From contig NZ_CP015882.1 in NCBI RefSeq assembly GCF_000697965.2, positions 1,395,375 to 1,459,374 of the forward strand: a stretch of 64,000 nt of DNA, read 5' to 3'. A program made the position numbers and the translations under genes. How positions within the stretch are numbered: position 1 is the stretch's first letter; the number at the start of each line of letters is the position of its first letter. The stretch comes from Ensifer adhaerens. Lineage in GTDB: Bacteria > Pseudomonadota > Alphaproteobacteria > Rhizobiales > Rhizobiaceae. The notes under the pieces were generated by a model. The model searched no databases. It had not been told where the DNA came from and saw only the letters and a program-made list of their open reading frames with translations. This document shows positions 57,244 to 64,000 of this stretch, piece after piece.

Positions 57244-57828
57244 CTACCGAACGGACGAAGGGAAGGTCTGTTTCTGCGATTCCGGTACGGTTCGGATAAA
57301 AATCTCGCCGGGACCAAACGGCGGCGCCAACCGCAGAACCATAATCAACTCATCGTGCTTGCTACCATGGCCGATAAAGCCGTCGGGAACGCGGCCAACC
57401 GCCATGAAACCCTGGCGCTCATAGAAGCGGATTGCCTCCGAATTCTCCGCGTTCACCGCAAGCTCGAGCTGAAGAATTCCGTGAGCCTGCGCGTGATCTG
57501 CCACCTCTCGCAAGAGATTTGCCGCAACCCCGCTACCGCGCTTGCACTTTCGAACATAGACGCTGACAAGCTTCGCGCGGTGGGCCATTTTCCGCGCATT
57601 CTCAAACCTCAGCCCCATCATGCCCACAGGTTGTCCATCCAGAAACGCGACAAACACGGGCTGGTTTAGATGTTGACGCCATTGACGATCGGAGAGATTG
57701 GCCCAGTCTCCAAAAACACTGGCGTAGGAGAAAGGCTCATGCGAAAGCGCCTCCAGGCGCAGGCGCCGAAACACATCCACGTCCTTGACGCACAGGCGTC
57801 TGACGACCAATCCGTTTTCAATCGGCAC
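57244..57828 (-). CDS. GNAT N-acetyltransferase
   Basis: The 194-residue product starts at GTG 57828 behind AAGGAGG. It has the GNAT fold pattern: VVRRLCVKDVDVFRRLRLEAL, then VGMMGLRFE and VSVYVRKCKRGSGVAANLL (acetyl-CoA loop R/Q-x2-G-x-G/A), ending in NAENSEAIRFYERQGFMAVGR. It acetylates an amine of an unknown acceptor. It follows the 469-residue gene after 104 bp on the same strand and may belong to the LuxR-linked operon. Confidence 0.85.
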   Translation of the reverse strand: MPIENGLVVRRLCVKDVDVFRRLRLEALSHEPFSYASVFGDWANLSDRQWRQHLNQPVFVAFLDGQPVGMMGLRFENARKMAHRAKLVSVYVRKCKRGSGVAANLLREVADHAQAHGILQLELAVNAENSEAIRFYERQGFMAVGRVPDGFIGHGSKHDELIMVLRLAPPFGPGEIFIRTVPESQKQTFPSSVR

Positions 57829-57932
57829 ATTGGCCTCCTTAAAATCACCGGTTCGTCGTGACATGCTCATGCATGTGTCTCTCTGAACGATAAACCTGGT
57901 CTCGGCGACCAGCCTCCCGCATCCCTCTGCTT

Positions 57933-59342
57933 TTATAGACCCGACCACTGCCATTCGGTGGATGCCGAGTTGATGATCCCACGTTCCGTATTCGCCAACA
58001 GGTCTGCCCAGAGCGGGTCGCTCGTGAAACTCGCGAGATCACCGGCCGTCTGGACTAAGGGCATCTTCCGGTATCGCGAAAGAAGTGCCGCCGCACTATC
58101 CAAAAGCCGGATCTTGCCCAACGGGTCAGCGCCATCCGGTTTCAAGACGCGGTGTCCCCAAACTCCCGGCAGACGATCGCGACGCATGTCTTCCCAAAGT
58201 TCCAACTCGCCCGATCGCGCAACCGCTTTGGCGGCAAGGTAGCGCATGAGTGGGTAGTAAATGACCTGGCGACATCCACCGAGAACGCGCACGCCGGGCA
58301 TGATGGAAGTCACCAGGAACACCATGAAGAGACTTGGCACCAGCACGCGGTGCCGAAGCGCCGCCACGAGACTTTCCGGTCGGAACTGCACTTCGAAGTC
58401 CGGCCGGTTTTTCGTTGCCAGCACGTTGTCCCGGAGACGAAGGGGAACAATTCTGCCTTTGTCAGTACCCCAGAAGAAATCTGTTGTTCGGCGGAGCCAT
58501 CCCTTCCAGGGGCCAGAGTTCAGTTGATCGATCGTGTCCAGGACACTCTCGGCAACCGCACGATTTCTGATAAAGCCTGCCGACAGCCACGATGCGGGGT
58601 CTTCGAGGTGATCTGCAACCAGGTCTGCTATGTCGAGATCGTCAAGCTGAAGCAGCTTGACGGAAGAAGACAGCTTGCGGCGCCACAACATCTGATTGGC
58701 GTCCCTGATAGCGTCGGCAGCAGAAGCAAATTCACCTGAAGGAAGCTCGGAGAGGAGGTGAGCGGCGGCGGCGTTCGGCACCGATTGGCCGTGAGCGTTC
58801 GACAGCGCAAATCGGTATGGTCCGCTCAAACCGCAGACGCTGGATGAATCCATCCGCCTTCGCGGCAATCCGAAGACATTGAGCGCTTCACCCTCGAGCC
58901 AGAGCCAGCCGGGGCCCTTCTTTGCCTTTTCCGCGAAACTGACCGTCGAGGCATGATAGGTGATGTACCACTCAAGCCGGTGCGCTTCGAGACCCATCAG
59001 GCTGAACAAATGCGTATAGAGCGCGACGGGTTCCGGCAGCAACAAGCAGTGCGGACCCGTCTGAAGAACCGGCGCGGACATCAACTGGTGGCTAGCCCTT
59101 CGGGCTTCCTCGTCCGCGAAACCGGATCTGCGCGCCGCCCGCTCGACGCATCGGCACAACAGTTCCATGGCATGGAGGCGTACCGAACACGCTGCCTGAC
59201 CCTTGACGGCATCGAAGACTGTCGCCGCGTATTCCTCCAGTGGACGTTCCCAGCATGGGGCCATAGACGGCATGAGATGGGTCATGGCATGGCGCACGTC
59301 GCCAGCGCTGCAAAGTTTTCCGTCGGCAAGAGAAGCGGCCAT
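57933..59342 (-). CDS. Unrecognised 469-residue protein in the LuxR-linked operon
   Basis: No family recognised. Features seen: a first third with VLQTGPHCLLLPEP and LEWYITYHASTVSFAEKA, a middle with WLWLEGEALNVFGLPRRRMD and NAAAAHLLSELP, an acidic LLQLDDLDIADLVADHLEDP, a hydrophobic VPSLFMVFLVTSIMPGVRVLG that could be buried or membrane-associated, and many Trp residues. No signal peptide. The ATG at 59342 lies one base after the TGA of the methyltransferase gene, so the two are translated together. Confidence 0.75.
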   Translation of the reverse strand: MAASLADGKLCSAGDVRHAMTHLMPSMAPCWERPLEEYAATVFDAVKGQAACSVRLHAMELLCRCVERAARRSGFADEEARRASHQLMSAPVLQTGPHCLLLPEPVALYTHLFSLMGLEAHRLEWYITYHASTVSFAEKAKKGPGWLWLEGEALNVFGLPRRRMDSSSVCGLSGPYRFALSNAHGQSVPNAAAAHLLSELPSGEFASAADAIRDANQMLWRRKLSSSVKLLQLDDLDIADLVADHLEDPASWLSAGFIRNRAVAESVLDTIDQLNSGPWKGWLRRTTDFFWGTDKGRIVPLRLRDNVLATKNRPDFEVQFRPESLVAALRHRVLVPSLFMVFLVTSIMPGVRVLGGCRQVIYYPLMRYLAAKAVARSGELELWEDMRRDRLPGVWGHRVLKPDGADPLGKIRLLDSAAALLSRYRKMPLVQTAGDLASFTSDPLWADLLANTERGIINSASTEWQWSGL

Positions 59343-59343
59343 T

Positions 59344-60417
59344 TCAGAAGGCCTGCCGCCTCGGCGCGAGTGGCGCCATGGTGTTCGCGCAGCGCCAGCT
59401 GAGCTCAGGCGCCAACGGTTCAGCTTCCGTATCGACGAGTATGACCGGCAAACGCTCGTAACAGTAGCCCGGCGGGATCGCCGGCTTCAGCATCAAGGAA
59501 ACCAGCTCTAACGTGGCGGTGCGCGAATTGGACGACACGATTGTGTAGAAATTCCCGCTGTTCCAAGTTACCACCGAATAGCGAAAAAAGGTCCCGAGAG
59601 CAGCTGCCGTCGTCGCCAGATCAACCTGAAGACCCGTCATCGTGTTGAGAACTTCATCCTTCTTCTTGGAGATGTCGCCGGCCGAGAAGTAGCGAGTTTT
59701 GAAGAGCTCGTCCTTTTGGCGTTCTCGTTCCTCGTAGGTGTCAGGGTCCTCATGCGCGAGCTTCTGGACCTGCACGAGGATGCCGCCCGGGCGAATGCGG
59801 GGAACGACGAAGTCCAACTGCTTTATCCGGTCACGGTCGTACATCTGGAAAGTCGTGTCCTCCAAGAGCACGTCGAATCCGGCCTGAAAAGGAAAAAGCT
59901 CTGGATCTGAGAGGTATCTGTCGTTGGTAAGATCAAAGAATGGACCATGGAAGAAGTGCGCATGGTCGCTTCCCCGCTTTGCAACGAATGACACCCGATT
60001 GGCGGCAGTAGGACTGCAGCAGAGAGCTTCGATCCGCCCATTGCCGAGCGTTGCAAGTGCGCGCGCAAGGCATCCGGTTCCTGTCCCAAGCGTGTATATT
60101 GTCGCCGGCGAAGCGCTTCGGCTCCAGGCCCGCAAGGCAAAGGCGAGGATCGCCGCTCCCACGCGAGCTTCCTCCTCAAGCCGATAGGGAATGCTGGCGA
60201 AGTAGTGGCTATCGAAGTGCCCCCAAAGACGCCGGTGCGTATCCGAAAAGACCGCAGCCTCCAGGTCAAAGTCGAGGAGGCTCAGATCAATTTTTGGTTG
60301 AGCAAGGTCCGGAGCTCCGGACTCACCGCGTGCGGTTCTTTCAAAGAACCTTGCAAACGCCGTTAGCCTGGGCGCACTGCGCCAGTGATCAATCGTTGTC
60401 CGATCCACCATGACCAT
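59344..60417 (-). CDS. Class I SAM-dependent methyltransferase-like protein
   Basis: The 357-residue product has a Rossmann SAM motif I (YTLGTGTGCLARALATLG), a motif IV-like stretch (FDVLLEDTTFQMYDRD) and a post-motif IRPGGILVQV, placing it in class I methyltransferases. N-terminal (~80) and C-terminal (~100) extensions with no match suggest a special substrate. It begins 161 bp after luxR, with a nested palindrome in that gap. Confidence 0.8.
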   Translation of the reverse strand: MVMVDRTTIDHWRSAPRLTAFARFFERTARGESGAPDLAQPKIDLSLLDFDLEAAVFSDTHRRLWGHFDSHYFASIPYRLEEEARVGAAILAFALRAWSRSASPATIYTLGTGTGCLARALATLGNGRIEALCCSPTAANRVSFVAKRGSDHAHFFHGPFFDLTNDRYLSDPELFPFQAGFDVLLEDTTFQMYDRDRIKQLDFVVPRIRPGGILVQVQKLAHEDPDTYEERERQKDELFKTRYFSAGDISKKKDEVLNTMTGLQVDLATTAAALGTFFRYSVVTWNSGNFYTIVSSNSRTATLELVSLMLKPAIPPGYCYERLPVILVDTEAEPLAPELSWRCANTMAPLAPRRQAF

Positions 60418-60513
60418 CTCCCGTTACAGCGGTCGGTGCAAGTCGACCTTAGTCGGTCAGCACCGCAACCGCAGGTAAGTTCTGGTGCATTTGTGAACCC
60501 GACCGAGGGGATA

Positions 60514-60546
60514 GCCAATCTACCGAAATCGGTAGGCCAGATTGGC
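60514..60546 (-). promoter_or_regulatory. Nested palindrome between luxR and the methyltransferase gene
   Basis: Inner perfect inverted repeat CTACCGAAATCGGTAG (60520-60535) inside outer arms GCCAATCT (60514-60521) and AGATTGGC (60539-60546). It lies ~100-130 bp upstream of the methyltransferase ATG. Lux-box-like size and symmetry make it the likely operator of the LuxR protein (inference). Confidence 0.6.
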
Positions 60547-60578
60547 GAAAATTGCGGCGCTTGGGCAGGTTGGATCGT

Positions 60579-61337
60579 TCAGAACCTAATCAACTCGAGG
60601 AAGCTTGCCCGGGCAACAGCCTGATAGCTGGTCACAGCGCCTAGTTTCAGCCTCGCGGAGCGAAGGTACAATTTGACGGAATTCTCAGAGATTCCGAGAT
60701 CCGCAGCTATCTGTTTGGAGATCCGACCCATCGCGAGCAGCCGCAGACACTGGCTCTCGCGCCCGGATAGTTTTCGAATGCGGTCGAACTTGCGATAGCC
60801 TACAACCTCAAACACCGTCTCATGGAGATAGTGAGATAGAATTTGCAGTTCGTGGATGCTTGAATCGCGTAGTCGCGACCATTCTCGCCTAGGGAGCCTG
60901 GAAGTCACTGAGAAGAGACTACGTTCGCCATTCGAGCCTCGAACTGGAACCGTCAACCCTTGTGAGCCGATCCCATAGCACCGCGCCTCCTGAAACAATC
61001 GGCGGGCCCGACCTGAACGCCGGTCAAGGGACGACCAATCTACCGGAAGAAGCCCCCACCGCATGACGTCGATCACCGGGTCTATGTCGAGATAGCCGTT
61101 ATCAATATATCTCGCCGCCCACGTATCTGGATAGGTCGTGGCGTAATAGGGGTAGGCACTCGAGCCGCCTGCGGCACGGACCACCAGAAACGTCATGTGC
61201 GCCACATTGTATTGCACGCAAAGTTCGCGAAGTGCGGGGTGGAGGTCCTCACGGTGGTTCACCGTCCGCAGCGTTCTCAAGCAAGAAGACAATCTGCGGT
61301 GGTCGAATAGGGGAGAAAGACTTCGTCTGCCGGTCAT
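60579..61337 (-). CDS. LuxR-type quorum-sensing regulator (TraR-like)
   Basis: The 252-residue product starts at the ATG at 61335-61337. The autoinducer domain keeps the six family positions: W73, Y77, D86, P87, W101 and G127 (TraR W57, Y61, D70, P71, W85, G113 shifted). The C-terminal HTH is LSGRESQCLRLLAMGR, then ISKQIAADLGISENSVKLYL. No luxI-type synthase is in the window, so it appears to be a LuxR solo, at least locally. It is read into the methyltransferase operon and is preceded by an ATTGTAGGATTC-type element. A TTG at 61412 is an alternative start. Confidence 0.9.
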   Translation of the reverse strand: MTGRRSLSPLFDHRRLSSCLRTLRTVNHREDLHPALRELCVQYNVAHMTFLVVRAAGGSSAYPYYATTYPDTWAARYIDNGYLDIDPVIDVMRWGLLPVDWSSLDRRSGRARRLFQEARCYGIGSQGLTVPVRGSNGERSLFSVTSRLPRREWSRLRDSSIHELQILSHYLHETVFEVVGYRKFDRIRKLSGRESQCLRLLAMGRISKQIAADLGISENSVKLYLRSARLKLGAVTSYQAVARASFLELIRF

Positions 61338-61393
61338 TTCATGCTGCGCTTCAGATCGGAAATCTGGATCATAGCGGTCGTATTTCGACCGCA

Positions 61394-61413
61394 AAATTGC
61401 AGGATTCACCAAT
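61394..61413 (-). promoter_or_regulatory. ATTGTAGGATTC-type element, copy 4
   Basis: AAAATTGCAGGATTCACCAA lies 57 bp upstream of the luxR ATG. Same core as at 33226, 41728 and 47249; TTGCAG here replaces TTGTAG. Confidence 0.5.
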
Positions 61414-61544
61414 GGACCAAACGACGCCAGGAAGCAGCGCGCGTTCCTGATTTCGGCCCGCTTGGCTTAATCAGTGTTCGATGGTCATTGTCGGCTCCCG
61501 GCGTTGAAAGAGAGGCCCGGCCTGGCGGCGGGGCCTGCTGCTTG

Positions 61545-61856
61545 TTAGTCCCGGTTAGGACGCGACCAGATCAGCTGGTAGCCATCTTCACCTTCGACTG
61601 CCGCAAGTGTTGCGTAGATCGGAGCAGGAAAGCTTGGATCATCGAGCTTGACCGAGAGGTAGTCTTTACCGGTCTGCTCGGAGCTCTTCTGCCAGGCCGC
61701 CCCGAACTCGACGTTGCCGGCATAGATGCGGAAGTGGGGGCCCTTGTCGGAAGGAGATTCGATCCGGGCGATGCGAGCCTTGACGTTGAGGGCCAGGGTG
61801 CGGATCGAGCCGTTGAAGCCATTTTCAGTGGAGGTGAAAGTGCCGATGGTAGCCAT
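61545..61856 (-). CDS. DUF736 protein, copy 2
   Basis: The 103-residue product starts [20 protein letters not shown] and closely matches the protein at 45045, ending in the same [10 protein letters not shown]. One extra residue and a few changes separate them. It is paired with the small protein at 62308, as copy 1 is with 45858. Confidence 0.9.
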   Translation of the reverse strand: MATIGTFTSTENGFNGSIRTLALNVKARIARIESPSDKGPHFRIYAGNVEFGAAWQKSSEQTGKDYLSVKLDDPSFPAPIYATLAAVEGEDGYQLIWSRPNRD

Positions 61857-62307
61857 GTCGAAGTTCCTTTCCGTTGTTTCGGGCCGCGCCCTTCGCGGCC
61901 TCGATGGCTGTCGAAAGGACCGGGGACGATCGGACCGCACCCATTGGGCCGCAATGAAATGGAGGACGGCAAGGGACACTTTTGTTGGCTGGCGGGGAAT
62001 GGCGGCCTGAGCCGCCAGGGGCAAGAAAAGTGGGCCTGCCGTTGCGGGCGGACGATCGAGGCGTCAGCCGTTTTCCGGTCAGACACGCCCCATCGAGCCC
62101 GCGTAGGGAGCGGCCTGAGGCACGGAAGAAACATCTCCATGGCAATGAAGCGGGCCAGCACCGATCAAAACGTTCGGCGGTCGTCCACTGCCGGCGAATG
62201 GCGCCGGAACCGACTTTCGCCGTTACTGTCTCCATCCTCGATCAAGGCACAGCTGCCAATCCCGTCGCGCGAATTCGTTTGATCGCGACCCGCCCAGTGG
62301 AGGAGAC

Positions 62308-62511
62308 ATGCGCCAGCAGACAAGACCGTTCGTCGTTGAAATCAAGCCGTCCAGAAAACCGCAGAACACGGCGCAAAAGGCTTCGATCTGGGGAAAGATG
62401 GACCTGCGCGTGACCGACGAACCCATTGCAGCCAATTCGGCAGAACAGGGCCCGTCCGCGGCCACCGATGTCGTCGCTCAACGTCGGAGCGAGCGCCCTT
62501 CAGTTGCCTGA
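62308..62511 (+). CDS. Small basic protein, copy 2
   Basis: The 67-residue product starts MRQQTRPFVVEIKPSRKPQN behind GGAGGAGAC and carries the family core ASIWGKMDL. It is the intact member of the pair with the start-less copy at 45858. These proteins accompany DUF736 on rhizobial plasmids; function unknown. Confidence 0.75.
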   Translation: MRQQTRPFVVEIKPSRKPQNTAQKASIWGKMDLRVTDEPIAANSAEQGPSAATDVVAQRRSERPSVA

Positions 62512-62738
62512 TGGATGCCCTGGCGCTGTCCCAATCCAAAATTGCTGAACATCCAGCGTTCGACCGACCAGGCAAACTGTCCAGGTCGACGCGAGCGTCC
62601 TTCGCGCTGGCGTCAGCGCTGGCGTCCTCCGGGTGGGCAGGGGAGTTTGAGGGGCGGGGCTTTGGGGCGCCCCTCAAGGCACGCGATCTCCTCGCGTCGA
62701 TGGATACCGGACGCGAGGAAATCGATCGGCCGAGAAGG

Positions 62739-63590
62739 TCAGCGGCGGAGCAATGCGGCCATTCTCTCACCAATGAGCCAAAGAGCCTTGTTGAGCTTGA
62801 TGTCCTGATCGATGCCGTTAATCGGTCGAGACGTCGATCGGCGCGCTCTGCCGAATTCATCACGCCTTACAGCACGCAATCCACCTTTAACGCTGTTCTC
62901 CTGAACGACATTCCACACGGTCCAAAGGTCTTCTGCCCGGTCCTCGATGCGGCGTGGCACCAGCAATTGCTCCGGTTTGATCGGGTTTGTCACCGACCCT
63001 TCGGCGTCGCCAAAACGAACGAGATGTGCAGCCTCGGCCAGGACTTCCCTTGCCTCACGCCCCACTCTTAAGCCCGACCAGTCCTGCGGCGCCGCCAGAG
63101 TGCGCTCCGCCTCCCCAAGGACGCGATAGGTGCCCTCGATCACCTTGCCTTGAACATCACCGGAGTGTCGGACTTTGATCGCGTCGATAGTTCCCGTTTG
63201 CGCAACGAGCGAGTTGAGGCAGCACACGCGGAAAAGCCCTGCGAGCAATTCGTATGCACTCGTTCCGTCATTTGCATTCTTGAGCAGGATTTCGCAGACG
63301 GTATCGCCGACGTGATAGATATTGCCATCATCGAGACGGCGAAGCCGGATGAGGTGCTTTGTAAAATTCGCCTTTCCTTCGGTGCGGCTAACCGATTGGC
63401 GCGCTCCGACCGGCATGAACCCCTCCTTTGCGAGACCGCGCAAAATCTCGATTGTCGGGATCGGCTTGAAGCGCTCGGAGCGGCTCTCGTGCGCTGAGGT
63501 GGCAAATATCGAAGGTGCAAAGCCACGCATCTCGTCCTCGGTGAGAGCTCGACCGGTGTCAAATCGGGCAGTTTTGGCGTAAATGCTCAT
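62739..63590 (-). CDS. DUF932 plasmid protein
   Basis: The 283-residue product starts at the ATG at 63590 (GGAG 8 bp upstream; ATG 63596 also possible) and matches DUF932: FAPSIFATSAHESRSERFKPI, PTIEILRGLAKEGFMPVGAR, HLIRLRRLDDG, PEIILLN-like VCEILLKNANDGTSAYEL and VRHSGDVQGKVIEG. The family occurs on plasmids and phages and is of unproven role. Copy 2 of the ~145 bp repeat lies upstream. Confidence 0.9.
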   Translation of the reverse strand: MSIYAKTARFDTGRALTEDEMRGFAPSIFATSAHESRSERFKPIPTIEILRGLAKEGFMPVGARQSVSRTEGKANFTKHLIRLRRLDDGNIYHVGDTVCEILLKNANDGTSAYELLAGLFRVCCLNSLVAQTGTIDAIKVRHSGDVQGKVIEGTYRVLGEAERTLAAPQDWSGLRVGREAREVLAEAAHLVRFGDAEGSVTNPIKPEQLLVPRRIEDRAEDLWTVWNVVQENSVKGGLRAVRRDEFGRARRSTSRPINGIDQDIKLNKALWLIGERMAALLRR

Positions 63591-64000
63591 TGTCATTTCT
63601 CCTTTTCCCTTGGACCGCGAAGCAGGGCCGCGTCCTGCTTCCCGGGGCCGCGCGAGCGGTGGGGACGGAGGGGAAAACAGTCTTTGCGGGGAACCGCCTG
63701 CACGAAAGCGCAAGCGAAGGAAGGTGGGCGAAAGACTGTTTAGGGGAGAGAAGGGGCAAAGACCCTCGGCCCCCTCGACCGATCGGGGTCGATCGGTCAA
63801 CCAACAATGAAGCGTATCGGAGCTTTCAGCATAGCGCCGCTTCAGCGGGAAAGCGGGAATTCGCGTCACGCGAAGGGCGGGAAAAGGGCCGCCGCAGGAG
63901 CTTTAACATAGTGGCCCGAAGGGAAAGCGGGACCGACTGCCCCCGACCGTAGCGTTCCACCAATCGGGCACGTGAAGCCCTCGCGTTGGCAGCGCACTCT
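63591..64000. other. Upstream region of the DUF932 gene
   Basis: No gene recognised; contains the repeat copy at 63806-63946. The last ~50 bp run off the window with nothing recognised. Confidence 0.5.
63806..63946 (-). repeat. ~145 bp repeat, copy 2 (with 44308-44452)
   Basis: Same ordered words as copy 1, in the same orientation, about 215 bp upstream of the DUF932 start. It could hold a shared promoter or a structured RNA. Confidence 0.7.

Overview
The window looks like an accessory replicon (plasmid, megaplasmid or chromid) of a Rhizobiales bacterium, most likely Rhizobiaceae (Rhizobium, Sinorhizobium/Ensifer or a close relative). The grounds are high GC, a Ti-type traA/traC-traD-traG mobilisation block with a rhizobial-type oriT core, the plasmid-associated DUF736, DUF932 and DUF3991/toprim families, a TraR-like LuxR regulator, and many small alphaproteobacterial stress proteins. 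No rRNA, tRNA, CRISPR array or intact insertion sequence was seen. Region 1 (1-7 kb): the end of a clan-A glycoside hydrolase, a DUF72 protein, a YihY-type membrane protein, a lipoprotein, a fluoroacetate-dehalogenase-like hydrolase, a decayed csbD gene and a small secreted protein. Region 2 (7.2-14.4 kb): two tightly linked hybrid histidine kinases on the minus strand, one with a long array of HAMP-like repeats and three receivers. Region 3 (14.6-36.4 kb): a patchwork of short genes typical of the alphaproteobacterial general stress response (DUF892, DUF6766, DUF6894, DUF982, CspA, 24-25 residue membrane peptides), two duplicated secreted Gly-rich repeat proteins, a zinc alcohol dehydrogenase, a thioredoxin-reductase-like flavoprotein, serA, a SemiSWEET gene overlapping an Asp-box sialidase-like gene, and several pseudogenes. 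Eight sites with GGAAC, a 15-17 bp spacer and a GTT-type -10 were found, as expected for EcfG/RpoE2 sigma-factor promoters. Region 4 (37-47.5 kb): plasmid functions, with a C-terminally short TraA relaxase, oriT, traC, traD, traG, DUF736 and a toprim protein. Region 5 (47.5-55.4 kb): one minus-strand operon for an oligopeptide-type ABC transporter, a CapA-family metallophosphatase and peptidase T, which reads as import and breakdown of a peptide-like compound. Region 6 (55.5-64 kb): small regulators, then a LuxR-type gene with all canonical acyl-homoserine-lactone contacts followed by a SAM-methyltransferase-like gene, an unrecognised 469-residue protein and a GNAT acetyltransferase. A second DUF736 module and a DUF932 gene follow. 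The best candidates for something undescribed are: (a) the LuxR/methyltransferase/469-aa/GNAT locus, with a strong nested palindrome between luxR and its presumed target and a decayed luxR paralogue 28 kb away; (b) a shared ATTGTAGGATTC-like element upstream of both luxR copies, the toprim gene and the traA/traC divergence; (c) the duplicated Gly-rich secreted protein units with their conserved upstream RNA-like blocks. Family names come from recognising sequence motifs by eye; no search was run.
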